A stretch of DNA of 64,000 bases. Source: Haematobia irritans. Lineage: Eukaryota > Arthropoda > Insecta > Diptera > Muscidae. Each line of letters opens with the position of its first letter. Positions within the stretch are counted from its first letter, which is position 1. Of this stretch, positions 32,206-45,720 are shown piece by piece. Below the pieces are notes generated by a model that had not been told where the DNA came from, did no database searches, and saw only the letters and a list, made by a program, of their open reading frames with translations. Location of the stretch: positions 204,029,313 to 204,093,312 of the forward strand of contig NC_134398.1 in assembly GCF_050003625.1 (NCBI RefSeq), given 5' to 3'. The position numbers and the translations under genes were made by a program.

Positions 32206-32560
32206 GTTGCCATTCGAGCCAAAAATAATCTACCAAAATTTTATGGCTCTATCTACCAAAATTGTATCTGTTGGTTAAGCTACTCCTGTAGTTTAGCCAA
32301 CGCAATGGTTTTTAAGCTGAGATCAAATCAACAAATATGATTGAAGTACAAACCAACAATAACAAAAAACAACATTTTATTTATATAGAAAATTTTGTCA
32401 AAATTTTATTTCTATAGACAATTTTTTCAAGATTTTATTTCTATAGAAAATTTTGTCAAAATTTTATTCCTATAGAAAATTTTGTCAAAATTTTATTTCT
32501 ATAGAAAAATTTGTCAAAATTTTATTTCTATCGAAAAATTTGTCAAAATTTCATTTAACT
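32206..32560 (-). repeat. Minisatellite leader, conserved module and short inverted 29-bp array
   Basis: TGGTTGCCATTCGAG (32204-32218) is followed by TAAGCTACTCCTGTAGTTTA (the same module as at 27549) and then about six 29-bp units in the TTTTATTTCTATAGAAAATT orientation, opposite to the arrays at 3, 13 and 38 kb. Confidence 0.75.
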
Positions 32561-32563
32561 AAC

Positions 32564-33439
<876 letters not shown>

Positions 33440-36175
33440 TTATAAAATTAATTAATTCAATAAAATGTTTATCAATACTAAACAGCAGTTAGAGATTATT
33501 TTTTTTAATGAATCAATTTTTTTAATTTTTAATTAAAAAATTATTTCAAACAATCAATTTTTTAATTAAACTAAAAGCTCTATATTAAGAGAGTAATTGA
33601 AAATCGTTACGTTTTAAAACAAAAAACAAGTAAGGAAAGTCTAAAGTCGGGCGGGGCCGACTATATTATTCCCTGCATCACTTTGTAGATCTAAATTTTC
33701 GATACCATATCACATCCGTCAAATGTGTTGGGGGCTATTTAAATATCACTCGATCTGGACAGAATTTGATAGACTTCTACAAAATCTATAGACTCCAAAT
33801 TTAAGTTGGCTAATGCACTAGGGTGGAACACAATTTTTGTAAAAAAAATATGGGAAACATTTAAATCTGAAGCAATTTTAAGGAAACTTCGAAAAAGTTT
33901 ATTTATGATTTATCGCTCGATATATATGTATTAGAAGTTTAGGAAAATTAGAGTCATTTTTACAACTTTTCGACTAAGCGGTGGCGATTTTACAAGGAAA
34001 CTGTTGGTATTTTTACCATTTTTGTCGAAATCAGAAAAACATATAAATGGGAGCTATATCTAAATCTGAACCGATTTCAACCAAATTTGACACGCATAGC
34101 TACAATGCTAATTCTACTCCCTGTGCAAAATTTCAACAAAATCGGAGTTAAAAATTGGCCCCTGAGTGTAAATCGGGCGAAAGCTATATATGGGAGGTAT
34201 ATCTAAATCTGAACCGATTTCAACCAAATTTGACACGCATAGCTACAATGCTAATTCTACTCCCTGTGCAAAATTTCAACAAAATCGGAGTTAAAAATTG
34301 GCCCCTGAGTGTAAATCGGGCGAAAGCTATATATGGGAGGTATATCTAAATCTGAACCGATTTCAACCAAATTTGGCACGCATAGCTACAATGCTAATTC
34401 TACTCCCTGTACAAAATTTCAACTAAATCGGAGAAAAAATTGGCCTCTGTGGTCATATGAGTGTAAATCGGTCCAAAGCTATATATGGGAGCTATATCTA
34501 AATCTGAACCGATTTCAACCAAATTTGGCACGCATAGCTACAATGCTAATTCTACTCCTTGTACAAAATTTCAACTAAATCGGAGCAAAAATTGGCCTCT
34601 GTGGTCATATGAGTGTAAATCGGGCCAAAGATATGTATGGGACCTATATCTAAATCTGAACCGATTTCAATAAAATTTGTCACGCATAGCTACAATGCTA
34701 ATACTACTCCCTGTGCAAAATTTCAACTAAATCGGAGTAAAAGATTGGCCACTGTGGTCACATGAGTGTAAATCGGGCCAAAGATATATATGGCAGCTAT
34801 ATCTAAATCTGAACCGATTTCAATCAAATTTTGCACACTTGACTACACTACTAATTATACTCCTAGTGCAAAATTTCAACCAAATTCGGCCACAAATCTG
34901 GCTTCTGGGGCCATATAAGTCCATATCGGGCGAAATATATATATGGGAGCTATATCTAAATCTGAACCGATTTCAATAAAATTTGGCACACTTGACTACA
35001 CTACTAATTGTACTCCTAGTGCAAAATTTCAACCAAATTGGGGTAAAACTCTGGCTTCTAGGACCATATTAGTCCATATCGGGCGAAAGATATATATGGA
35101 AGCTATATCTAAATCTGAATCGATTTCAACCAAATTTGGCACGCATAGCTACAATGCTAAATCTACTCCCTGTGCAAAATTTCAACCAAATTGGGCCAAA
35201 ACTCTGGCTTTTAGGACCATATTAGTCCATATCGGGCGAAAGATATATATGGGAGCTATATCTAAATCTGAGCCGATTTCAATCAAATTTTGCACACTTG
35301 ACTACACTACTAATTATACTCCTAGTGCAAAATTTCAACCAAATTGGGGTAAAACTCTGGCTTCTAGGACCATATTAGTCCATATCGGGCGAAAGATATA
35401 TATGGAAGCTATATCTAAATCTGAATCGATTTCAACCAAATTTGGCACGCATAGCTACAATGCTAAATCTACTCCCTGTGCAAAATTTCAACTAAATTGG
35501 TCAAAAACTCTGGCTTTTAGGACCATATTAGTCCATATCGGGCGAAAGATATATATGGGAGCTATATCTAAATCTGAACCGATTTCAATCAAATTTTGCA
35601 CACTTGACTATACTACTAATTGTACTCCTAGTGCAAAATTTCACCAAATTCGGCCAAAAATCTGCCTTCTGGGTTCATATTAGTGCATATCGGGCGAAAG
35701 ATATATATGGGAGCTATATCTAAATCTGAACCGATTTCTTCCAAAATCAATAGGGTTCTATTCTGACCCAAATTAGGAACATGTGCCAAATTTGAAGGCG
35801 ATTGGACTTAAATAGCGACCTAGACTTTGATCACAAAAATGTGTTCACAGACAGACGGACGGACAGACGTATATCGACTCGTATATCGACTCAGGGACCC
35901 ACCCTGAGCATTATTGCCAAAGACACAATGTGTCTATCTCGTCTCCTTCTGGGTGTTACAAACATATGCACTAACTTATAATACCCTGTTCCACAGTGTG
36001 GCGCAGGGTACAATTAATTGAGTTTTGCAATCAACTTCTATTAAATTTTTAATTGAATCAATTAAAAAAATTAATTGAAATTTGCTAATGGAATCAATCA
36101 ATTTTTTAATCAAGTATTTTTTTAATGCCTAGTTAAAATTGTGATTGATTGAATCAGATTTTTTTTTTTTGTGTA
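33440..36175. repeat. AATTAATTTTTTAATTG MITE split by HINE-C
   Basis: The parts at ~33440-33625 and 36011-36175 together align with the uninterrupted copy at 49655-50212 (for example TTTTTAATTGAATCAATTAA then TTGAAATTTGCTAATG). The right end is TTTTTTTTTTGTGTA. Confidence 0.65.
33626..36010 (-). mobile_element. HINE-C, complete
   Basis: The left edge (3' end in complement) is ACAAGTAAGGAAAGTCTAAA with stem-loop GTCGGGCGGGGCCGAC. Then come about 11 units of 143-153 bp with ATATATGGGAGCTATATC, and the conserved CTTTGATCACAAAAATGTG block. The 5' end is GGGTATTATAAGTTAGTGC / TACCCTGCGCCAC in complement. Open plus-strand frames such as 34943-35683 (246 codons) follow the repeat period and are not accepted as a gene. 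Confidence 0.85.
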
Positions 36176-37429
36176 ACCATACTTAAATGAATATGACCCA
36201 AAAGACACTCTATTACATTCTTTGTGATAGTTTAGTTCAATGTCAACCAATGACAATATTTTCTTTACCTTTACAGCACTTACAACATCGACACGCAAAT
36301 AGGCCCTCTAACATATTGATTTTGGGTTATTGTAAACAGATGTCTGACAATTATTTTGTTGTCAATCAAATATAAGGTCTATTGTATTTATACAAATCAC
36401 TTGTTCTTATTGAAATAGTGTTAATATTCGTAGAAAAGGAAATAAAATGTATACACCCATAGAAAAATGTCAGTATTGGCTGTTATATTTTTGTAATTTG
36501 AGAATTAATGAATAACAAACACTTCGTACATATTTTAGGTTCTAAAATGTTATGCCAAGTATTTAAAATAACTAAAAATAGTTTTTTTTCTAATATCCCT
36601 TAAAGTTCCTAAATGCCAACCATATATATTTTGTTTGCAGTTATGCCTTAATTGGGAAAGTATTCCAATTTTTAGCAAATTCGATACACAGTCTTAATAA
36701 TTGCTTTCATTGATCCAGCAAACCTAGATTAACCTGTTTGTTTATTTCAACTCAACAATGTTTCCTATTTCAGCAAACAGTGACTGCTTTAATTCTTTAG
36801 CAGACTCTCTGCTGTTTTGGTAGATTTTTCTGGTGTGTCTACTAACAAATTTCTTTGGGTGTAAAATAAAACATTCGTACACTAGGACTTAATAAATCGA
36901 CCATAATCGGAAAGTTGACATACCGGTTTTTGGATTTTTCTCATAAATCCCTATGAATCAATTTCGATACTGCCGAATAAAATGAAGCAAATGGCGATTT
37001 ATTTTTCAACATAATATTCTTCTTTCAACCATCAGGGGATTATGGTAGACATGCCTTCAGCTGCTAGACTGAGGCGTTATCATGGTGAAAAAGCCCAATT
37101 ATCTTTTTGAAAAAGAAATGTTCAACATTTTCAATAGCCGAATTCGTCAACAGTGAGCAAACATGGCACTCATTGCGAAGATTCTAACGTCATCTTTCAA
37201 AATATCTGCCGCCTCAGCTACTTCAGCCACCTTCAATGGGCGGGCTATTAATATGTAGGATTATTGTCACTTCATTGTCCGTAGTGTCCGTTTTGACGTT
37301 ACCTTAACGAGATTCATCAAATAACGACAATGTTGAAACTCTTTAAACCAATTTTTTTCGTATCGTACAAGGTGTTATATTAACCGATATTTTTAGGCTC
37401 AATTGGATTATTAAGTCGACTGTAATATC
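36176..37429. other. Intergenic DNA, no gene recognised
   Basis: The 36187-36375 frame (62 codons) has no recognisable family. A segment near 36770-36860 (TTCAGCAAAC ... TTTGGGTGTA) recurs at 51120-51180 and so is a dispersed repeat. Confidence 0.45.
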
Positions 37430-37545
37430 ACAAGTGGTGAATTTCTCTATTACCAATGAGTGCTACCAGATTCTATAGCTCATTGAAAAAGGGAGCTCCT
37501 TTTTATAGCCGAGTACGAATGGCGTTTCACGTTAAGCTAATACTA
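37430..37545 (-). repeat. Diverged SINE fragment
   Basis: Contains GTGGTGAATTTCTCTATTAC, AGTGCTACCAGATTCTAT and TTTATAGCCGAG, which correspond in complement to the SINE 3' half. Confidence 0.6.
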
Positions 37546-38015
37546 CGTTCGAACTAGGCACGAAATTTAAGTAGATTTAGGCAAATATCAGCTCAATCGT
37601 AGAGGATTTTAACTAAATCTCTTACAAAATCCTATGCTGCCTTGTCCAACTGTGGTTTTAGTACTAAAAATGCGCTTTTTGCAACCCTACCAATTTTCAT
37701 TGTACATGAACCAGGGTTGATAAAATTGACACTTTTGTCCTTTTTTGATACATTTCGACTGCCAAAAGCACCGTGGCACCACCGCGAGTCATTTGGTACT
37801 CTTTCATCACAATTACTCTATACAGAGCTATTCTGCCCTAAATATGGACGTTTCTCAGATATCAACTCAACTCTAAAAATTATAAAAAGTGGACATTGAA
37901 AAATAAATAAACATATTTCCAAGTGAGGATATTTTAGTTTTTATTGAAAGATCTCAACATTTATCACATTCGTTTTTTAGATTTTGCAAAGAGGTACTTC
38001 TTCATAAATTTTCTA
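37546..38015. other. Intergenic DNA with possible hAT-like fragment
   Basis: CAGGGTTGATAAAATTGACA (37711-37730) resembles a hAT-type end, and a similar passage (CTGATAAAGTTGATACTTTT) occurs at 39828. The 85-codon frame 37642-37899 lies on it and has no recognised domain. Confidence 0.4.
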
Positions 38016-39735
38016 TTTAAATATACTTTTGAAAAAATTTTCTATAGAAATAAAATGTTGACCAAATTTCCTATAGAAATAAAATTTTGACAAAATTTTC
38101 TATAGAAAAAAAACTTCACAAAATTTCCTATAGAAATAAAATGTTGACAAAATTTTCTATAGAAATAAAATTTTGACAAAATTCTATAGAAATACAATTT
38201 TGACAATATTTTCTTAGAAATAAAATGTTGACAAAATTTTCTATAAAAATAAAATTTTGACAAAATTTTCTTAGAAATAACGCTTTGACAAAATTTTCTA
38301 TAGAAATAAAATTTTGACAAAATTTTCTATAGAAATAAAATTTTGACAACATTTTCTATAGAAATAAAATTTTACCAAAATTTTCTATAGAAATAATATT
38401 TTGACAAATTTTCTATAGATATAAAATTTTGACAAAATTTCCTATAGAAGTAAACTTTTGAAAAAATTTTCTATAGAAATAAATTTTGACGAAATTTTCT
38501 ATGAAAATAAAATGTTGACAAACTTTTCTATGAAAATACACTTTTGACAAAATTTTCTATAGATATAAAATTTGGACAAAGTTTTCAATAAAAATAGAAT
38601 TTTGACGAAATTCTCTATGAAAATAAAATTTTGACAAAATTTTTTATAGAAATAAAATTTTGACAAAATTTTCTATAAAAATAAAATTTTTACAAAATTG
38701 TCTATAGAAATAAAATTTTTACAAAATTTTCTATAGAAATACAATTTCGACAACCAACTGGTTAAGCTACACTTGTAGATTAGTCAATGCATGGTTTTAA
38801 GCTTAGATTAGAAATAAAATTTTGACAAAATTTCCTATAGAAATGAAATTTTGACAAAATTTCCTATAGAAGTAAAATTTTGAAAAAAATTTCTATATAA
38901 ATAAAATTTGACAAAATTTTCAATAAAAATAAAATTTTGGCAAAGTTTTCAATAAAAATACAATTTGACGAAATTTTCTATGAAAATAAAATTTTGACAA
39001 AATTTTCTTGGAAATAAAATTTTGACAACATTTTCTATGAAAATAAAATTTTGACAAAATTTTCTATGAAAATAAAATTTTGACAAAATTTTCTATGAAA
39101 ATAAAATTTTGACAAAATTTTCTATAGAAATGAAATTTGGACAACATTTTCCATAGAAGTAAAATTTTTACAAAATTTTCTATAGATATAAAATTTTGAC
39201 AAAATTTTCTATAGAAATAAAAGTTGACAAAATTTTCAATAAAAATAAAATGTTGACAAAGTTTTCAATAAAAATAGAATTTTGACGAAATTGTCTATGA
39301 AAATAAAATTTTGACAAAATTTTCTTAGAAATAAAATTTTGACAAAATTTGCTATAGAAATAAATTTTTGACATTTTCTATAGAAAAAATTTTGACAAAA
39401 TTTCCTATAGAAATAAAATACGTTTTTTTTGAAAAACTAAAAACAAATTGTCCAAATAAAATTTGAAAAAAATTTCAATAAAAATAAAATTTGGACAAAG
39501 TTTTCAATAAAAATAGAATTTTGACGAAATTTGCTATGAAAATAAAATTTTGACAAAAATATTTATAGAAATAAAATTTTGACAAAATTTTCTATAAAAA
39601 TAAAATTTTTACAAAATTTTCCATAGAAATAAAATTTTGACAAAATTTTCTATAGAAATAAAATTTTTACATTTTATATAGAAAAAATGTTGACAAAATT
39701 CCCTATAGAAATAAGATTTTTTTTTTTATGAAAAA
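38016..39735 (+). repeat. Long 29-bp minisatellite array, with module
   Basis: Roughly 55 units over 1.7 kb. The array is interrupted at 38757-38805 by GGTTAAGCTACACTTGTAG...CATGGTTTTAAGC (the conserved module) and near 39420 and 39728 by GAAAAACTAAAAACAAATTG. Confidence 0.9.
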
Positions 39736-40515
39736 CTAAAAACAAATTGTCCAAATCGGTCTAGATTTAAATATACGTATACTGTAACAACACTGAGTTT
39801 TAGAATGAAACTTAGTACTAAGCACAGCTGATAAAGTTGATACTTTTGTACTATTTTTGGTACTTTTGGTTCCCATACGACACTCTTGGTACTTGTTTAA
39901 CCTTTTTGTTTAATCTTTTAACTAAAGTATCAACACACGTCCGTACAAGTCAAATTCGGAGCTGAGGAGGAGGAGAAAAGAGGATTTTGGGCGAAATCCT
40001 CCTAGAATATTGGCATTGCTTTCACAAAGATGATAAAGTACTTTTTGGCTGAGAAAAGAAAAATTTTTTTAAGGCTGATTTAGTACCAATTCAACTACGC
40101 AATTTATCATCACTGTATGGAATACTCCGAAATGTGACCACCATACTGAGAGGAGATAAACCAAGTGAAAAAGCAAACAGATTTATTTATTTTTATTTTT
40201 TTTTTTTAATTTTTAATGACATTTAATTATATAGAAACTATTATAGTTTTAATTTAAACTGAATTTTCTAAGACTTGTGCAAACGAATTTCAATTATATG
40301 GTAAAAAATTGGACGGATTGCTATATTTTTGAGACGAATTCCAATTTTGTTCGCTGGGTTGTCATAACATTGCTACACCATTGATAATTTAATATACAAG
40401 ATAGCCAATAGATACGCCCCTCAATTGAAAGAACATCCACTATGATTTTCCCATCCCAAAAGTGGTCATACGATTCAGTTTAGTTTTTGCAACTGTTGAG
40501 ATTGAAACATGCAAT
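39736..40515. other. Upstream region of Amnionless
   Basis: No TATA box in an obvious place. The in-frame codons 40462-40515 precede the preferred start and may be 5' leader. A GGTACTTTTGG-type repeat lies near 39860-39900. Confidence 0.45.
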
Positions 40516-42093
40516 ATGCGTGGACAACATCTCGTAGGAATATTTTTCTGGCTTTATTTACACCAATACCATAAGGTCACCAATGCAACGAAATGGTTGA
40601 TTGAAAATCCAGGATTTGATGATCCTGCCGCATGGATTGATGATTATCTTCCATGTGCAAGGGAAAAGGTTATATTCCCTGAAACCTATAATGGATTATT
40701 ACCCCTACCTTCAACAGTTGATGTAGGAGGATTTATATTACCCAGGGATGGGGCTATATTTTTGCAACGCGAAACCACCATAACCCTGGAAGGGAATAGT
40801 AAGAAGCGGGATTGTGACAAAGGTAAAGCCTATTTGAAAAAGCCCACTATACACAAATGGTTTGATCCCAAGACCTGGAGGTCATCCAAAGAGTTTCAGG
40901 CTAATAAAGCCATACCTGATATGGAAAGAGTACCATGCAACAATGAATCAGTGGTGATACAAAGTAAAGGTCCTTTGGCCTTCGACTTGGAAAATGTGGC
41001 CTATTTGAGAATGGGACAAATAAGTATATCTGGATCCTTGTTAGCTCGAGATTATATGAAACAATTGCTGTACAGTGACTTGGGACAATTTATGTTTAAA
41101 AATCAATATGGTGTTAACATTGAATATTATCATCATGATGTTTGTGGATGTCACAAGGATTTCAGTGGTTTGAACGAGTCCATATGCCATAATATAGCTC
41201 CGACGTGTACGAAACCCCATTGTCTGCAACCAATTAGGCCATTGGGCAGTTGTTGTGATATCTGTGGAGCTGTTATACGATTCCAAGTGGATTATTGCGA
41301 AAATGCCAGGCTTCACACTTTGAAAAATATTCTAGAAAAGGCTATCAAAGATCAAGATCTGCGTGATGATGTGGACTTTTATGTGAACTATGAAAATTCT
41401 CAAAATTACGGTAATTTTTTGCAAGCAATAGTAGTGGATCGTGATGGCTATTCGGAAAAAAGTATTCAATTTTTAAAGAAATTAAATGAGAGCATCAATT
41501 GGAGCAGTAAATTGCGTCTGGATCGTGGTAAAATATTTGCCATTGACTATGCCGGCCGACCTTATAATCCCAATGTGACTTTTGGTTCCATGATTCTTAT
41601 ACTTCTGTGTCTGATGTTTGTCTCAGTGGTGGCTTTGGTTATTTTTGCCCATTATAATCCCGATAATCTTTATTTGCGTCATATACCTCGTTGGGTTTAC
41701 GATCCACGTCTTTGGCGTTCGCTTTTCCAGCAAAGAGACGCAGTATTTGCTCGTTTTGATAATACGAGGGCAAGTATAATTACTACAACCGATATGGGTC
41801 GAACTTCTCAATTCACCATGGACCCTTCCGATGATGGGGAAGGACGTAAACGCGCATTTGATAATCCTTTGTTTGGTGAGAAACCTTCTACTTCCAAACA
41901 CGTAGCACAAGAAGAAAAATTCGAAGAAAAACCTGAAGTTTTGAAAGAAATTCCACAATTAATTATGGAAAGTGTCGATATGGTTGACAATGATACCGCC
42001 CATAAAGAGGAAGAAGAACAAGAACTTACAGAAATTCGTTTGGAGTCTTCTTCGGATGAGGATGATGATAAGCAAGAGGAAACAAAGGAATAG
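40516..42093 (+). CDS. Amn: Amnionless homologue (cubilin receptor partner)
   Basis: Amnionless is a type I membrane protein that anchors, traffics and internalises cubilin. In Drosophila the pair takes up proteins in nephrocytes. The frame is open from 40462. I choose the ATG at 40516 because it begins a signal peptide (MRGQHLVGIFFWLYLHQY), giving 525 residues. Numbering from 40462, the luminal part has WLIENPGFDDPAAWIDD near the N-terminus, a typical Amnionless opening. A cysteine-rich VWC-like segment runs from C228 (VCGCHKDF) to SCCDICG (263-269), and one membrane segment spans about 374-398. The tail contains FDNPLF (466-471), an FxNPxF endocytic motif of the kind bound by Dab-type adaptors, and ends in an acidic stretch. 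Coding is in a single exon. Family assignment is strong. Confidence 0.93.
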   Translation: MRGQHLVGIFFWLYLHQYHKVTNATKWLIENPGFDDPAAWIDDYLPCAREKVIFPETYNGLLPLPSTVDVGGFILPRDGAIFLQRETTITLEGNSKKRDCDKGKAYLKKPTIHKWFDPKTWRSSKEFQANKAIPDMERVPCNNESVVIQSKGPLAFDLENVAYLRMGQISISGSLLARDYMKQLLYSDLGQFMFKNQYGVNIEYYHHDVCGCHKDFSGLNESICHNIAPTCTKPHCLQPIRPLGSCCDICGAVIRFQVDYCENARLHTLKNILEKAIKDQDLRDDVDFYVNYENSQNYGNFLQAIVVDRDGYSEKSIQFLKKLNESINWSSKLRLDRGKIFAIDYAGRPYNPNVTFGSMILILLCLMFVSVVALVIFAHYNPDNLYLRHIPRWVYDPRLWRSLFQQRDAVFARFDNTRASIITTTDMGRTSQFTMDPSDDGEGRKRAFDNPLFGEKPSTSKHVAQEEKFEEKPEVLKEIPQLIMESVDMVDNDTAHKEEEEQELTEIRLESSSDEDDDKQEETKE

Positions 42094-42215
42094 AGAATTA
42101 ATAGCCAATGAAATCATTTCATGCTGACTAATCTTAAAATAAGCAGAGACAAATCGTTGACTTTTTTTACTTTCTTTAGCATTTCCCAAGAAAATTTTGC
42201 CAAAAAAACAATAGA

Positions 42216-42221
42216 AATAAA
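42216..42221 (+). terminator. Poly(A) signal of Amnionless
   Basis: AATAAA about 120 bp after the stop codon. Others follow, but this is the first in this orientation. Confidence 0.5.
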
Positions 42222-42239
42222 CATTAATTTACATTATTA

Positions 42240-45200
42240 TAAATAAAAATTTGTTCAAACAACAAAAAATTCTAAATTGTTGGTTTCTGTAGAAAAATTT
42301 TTCTATCAAAAATTTGGACAATTTTGTTTTAATATATATAATCGAGATAAAAATATAAAATTAAATTTTCGAAGATATTCCCTAAATAAACATTTTATAG
42401 AATAAATTCTACATGAAATAAAAAAAACAAATTGCAAAAAATTTCAATAGAAATAAAATGTTGACAAAATTATCTATAAAAATAATTTTTTGGCAACATT
42501 TTCTATAGAAGTAAATTTTGACATTTTCTTTAAAATATTTTTTTTTATAAAATTAAAAATTTTTAAATTTAAGAAAATTGAGCGAAAATTTTTATAGAAT
42601 TATAACTTTGAATACTAAAATTACTAAAATGTTTTACTATAAAATTTTCTATCAAAATAAAATTTGGACAATTTTGTTTTACTATATAAAATTATCACAA
42701 AATTAAATTTTCGACGAAAATACTGAGATAAATATATTTCTAGCAAAAATTCTACATGAAATAAAAAACAAATTGCATAAAATTTCAATAAAAATAAATT
42801 TTTGACAAAATTTTTTATAAAAATAAATTTTTGGCAAAATATTTTGACAAAATTTTGTTTAAAATAGATTTTTTATAAATATTAAACATTTATTTTATAA
42901 AATTTAAAATTTTTAAATTAAAAAAAATTAGGCGAAAGTTTTTATAGGAATATAATTCTGAAAAATTTTTTAGTGAAATAAAAAAAATTGCAAAAAGTAT
43001 CTATAAAAATATATATTACCGCCCTAATGCCTTAAAATATAATAAATTATATGTATCGTAGAATTTTAATTTCCGACGAACATTTTTATAGAAATATTAT
43101 TTTGGCAAAATTTTCTAAATACACAAAATGTGGACAAATTTTTCTATAAAACTAAAATATTGACAAGACTTTCTTTAAATATATATTTTTGCAAAATATA
43201 TTTTTATAGAAATGTATTTTGGCCAAAATTTCCATAAAAATAAAAATTTTACAGCGTGATAGAATATTCTATAAAAATTTAAAATTTTCCAAGAAAATTA
43301 ATTTTGACAAAATTTTCTACAAAAAAAATATATTATCGACTTATATACGAAATTATATAGTTATTATATAAATTACATATTCAACGACAACTTTTATAGA
43401 AATATAAATCTGATACAGTGTTCTTAGAAAAATTATATATGAAATAAAAAAAATTCAAAAATTTCCATAAAAAAATTACAAACATTTTCTATAGTTTTTT
43501 AGAAAACAAAATGACAAAACTTGACATAGAAATAAGCAAATGACAAAATTTATAAAAAATATATTTTTCTTTTAGAATTAAATGCTCGACGAAAATTTGT
43601 ATATAAATATAATTATAGCCAAATTCTATAAAAATTAAGTAAAACATGAAGTAAAAAAAATTAAAACATTTTCCATTAAAAACAGTGTCTAGAGAAATTT
43701 AAAAAAATTTAATTAAAAAAATATTTTGTTTTTAAATTAAATGCTCAACGAAAATTTTATATTAATATAATTTTGGCCAAATGCTACACATAAAAAAAAT
43801 TTTCTGGTTCAATCACGAAATTAATTGATCCAATTAATTTTTTAATTGAAATTTCTTCAATCACAGAAATGATACTATCAATTAAAAAATTAATGGAAGG
43901 CCAATTAAAAAATTTATTTAAATTAATTTATACTATTAATTTTTGTGATTGATTTTTGTTTCAATTAAAAAAGTTGTTGAATCAATTTAATTTTTAATTG
44001 AATATTTTTTAAAACTCAATTAAAATTTTAATTGGAAAAATTTTCGTGAAATTTTTTTCTGTGTATAATAATAAGAATTCTACATGAAGTAAAAAAATTT
44101 AAAACATTTTCCATAAAAAATTATGAAAAATTATGTCTATAGAAATGAAGTAAAAAAATTTAAAACATTTTCCATAAAAAAATATGGAAAATTATGTCTA
44201 TAGAAATAAAATTTTGGCAAAACTTTATAGAAAAATAAAATTTGGCAAAATTTTCCATAGAAAAACATTTTGTGAATATTTTTTTTTAATTAAATGCTCG
44301 ACGAAAACTTTTATATAAATATAATGTCAAATTCTATAGAAATAAACATTCTCCATGAAGTAAAAAAATTGGAAAAATGTTCTATAAAAATATTATAAAC
44401 ATTTTCTATAGAAATAAAAATTTGGCAAAAATTTATAGAAAAATAAAATTCGGCAAAATTTTCCATAAAAAATTCTATAGAACTAAAAATTGTCCATGAA
44501 GTAAAAAAAGAGGAAAATTTTTTTATAAAAAAATTACAAATATTTTCTATAGATATACAATTTTGGCAAAACTTTATAGAGAAATAAAATTATATTTATT
44601 TTTTTATATTTGTATATAATTTTTTTTATTTATAATTAAATGTTCGGTAAAAATTTTATACAAATATAATTTTGGCCAAATTCTATAAAAAAATAAAAGT
44701 ACTACTTGAAGTAAACAAAAATTTAATAAATTTTTATAAAATAAATTTTGATTAAATATTCTAAAAAAAATAAAAGTTTGGCCAGATTTTGTATAAAAAT
44801 AAAATTTTGACAAGATTTTGTTTAAATATATATTTTTATAGAACTATTTTTTTTAAATATACATTTGTGCGAATTTTCTATTGAAAGTAAAAATCTAGAT
44901 GAAATAAAGAAATTTTAAAAATACTGTAAAAGAAATTAAACAAAAAAAATATTTTATCGATCTATAGGCGAAATTAGGAAGTATGTATAATATAAACTAA
45001 ATGTTCTACGAAAATCTTTGTGGAACTAATACTTTGGTAAAATTTTCTATTGAAATACAAATTCTATATGAGAAAACATAAATTGTTAAAATTGTCTTTA
45101 GAAAAAATTACAAAGATTTTCAATAAAAATAAAATGTAGGCTAGATTATCCATGGAAATAAATTTTGACAAATTTTCTTCACAAATAAAATCAGTTCATG

Positions 45201-45720
45201 CAAAACTTTTCTGTACAAAATTTTCAATAAAATTAAAATTTCAACAAAATGTTCTAACAAAATTTACAACATTTTCTATAGTAACAAAATTTTGTTAAGA
45301 CTTTCTTTAAAAATATATTTTTTATAGAATCAAATACTTGACGAAGTTTTTATAGAAATAAAATTTGGCCAAATTTTCTATAGAAAAATAAATATAATTT
45401 TAGTTTTCTATACAGTTTTGTCAAAATTTTATTTCCATAGAAAATATGGCATTAAAGTATGCAAAAATATTCTATAAAAATAAAATAAAATAATATTTTC
45501 GCAAAATTTTCTATGGAAATAAATGTTAACAAAATTTTCTTAAAAATATATTTTTATAGAATTAAATTTTCAATGAAAAATTTTGTTGGGGAAATTTTCT
45601 ATGAAAAAAAGTACACTCTGAAGTATATTGGTATACCAAAAACAACATACAATATTTTTCTATGTAAATAAATATCACAAAAATTTCTTGAAAAATTTTA
45701 ATTTTGTTGATAAATAAAAT
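42240..45720. repeat. Eroded 29-bp minisatellite field, 3.4 kb
   Basis: Recurring degraded forms of AAATTTTCTATAGAAATAAA and TTTTGACAAAATTTT in extremely AT-rich DNA with frequent indels. No gene was seen. One MITE (43787-44063) is inserted. It is much older than the array at 38-39.7 kb, judging by unit divergence. Confidence 0.8.
43787..44063. mobile_element. 277-bp TA-flanked MITE (AATTAATTTTTTAATTG family)
   Basis: The termini CACATAAAAAAAATTTTC and (complement) CACAGAAAAAAATTTCACG are flanked by TA at 43785-43786 and 44064-44065. The interior is AATTAATT-type inverted repeats. Confidence 0.78.

Noticed and set aside
38042..38352. [20 protein letters not shown] frames
   Set aside because: Repeat-encoded by the 29-bp minisatellite in every array; not genes.
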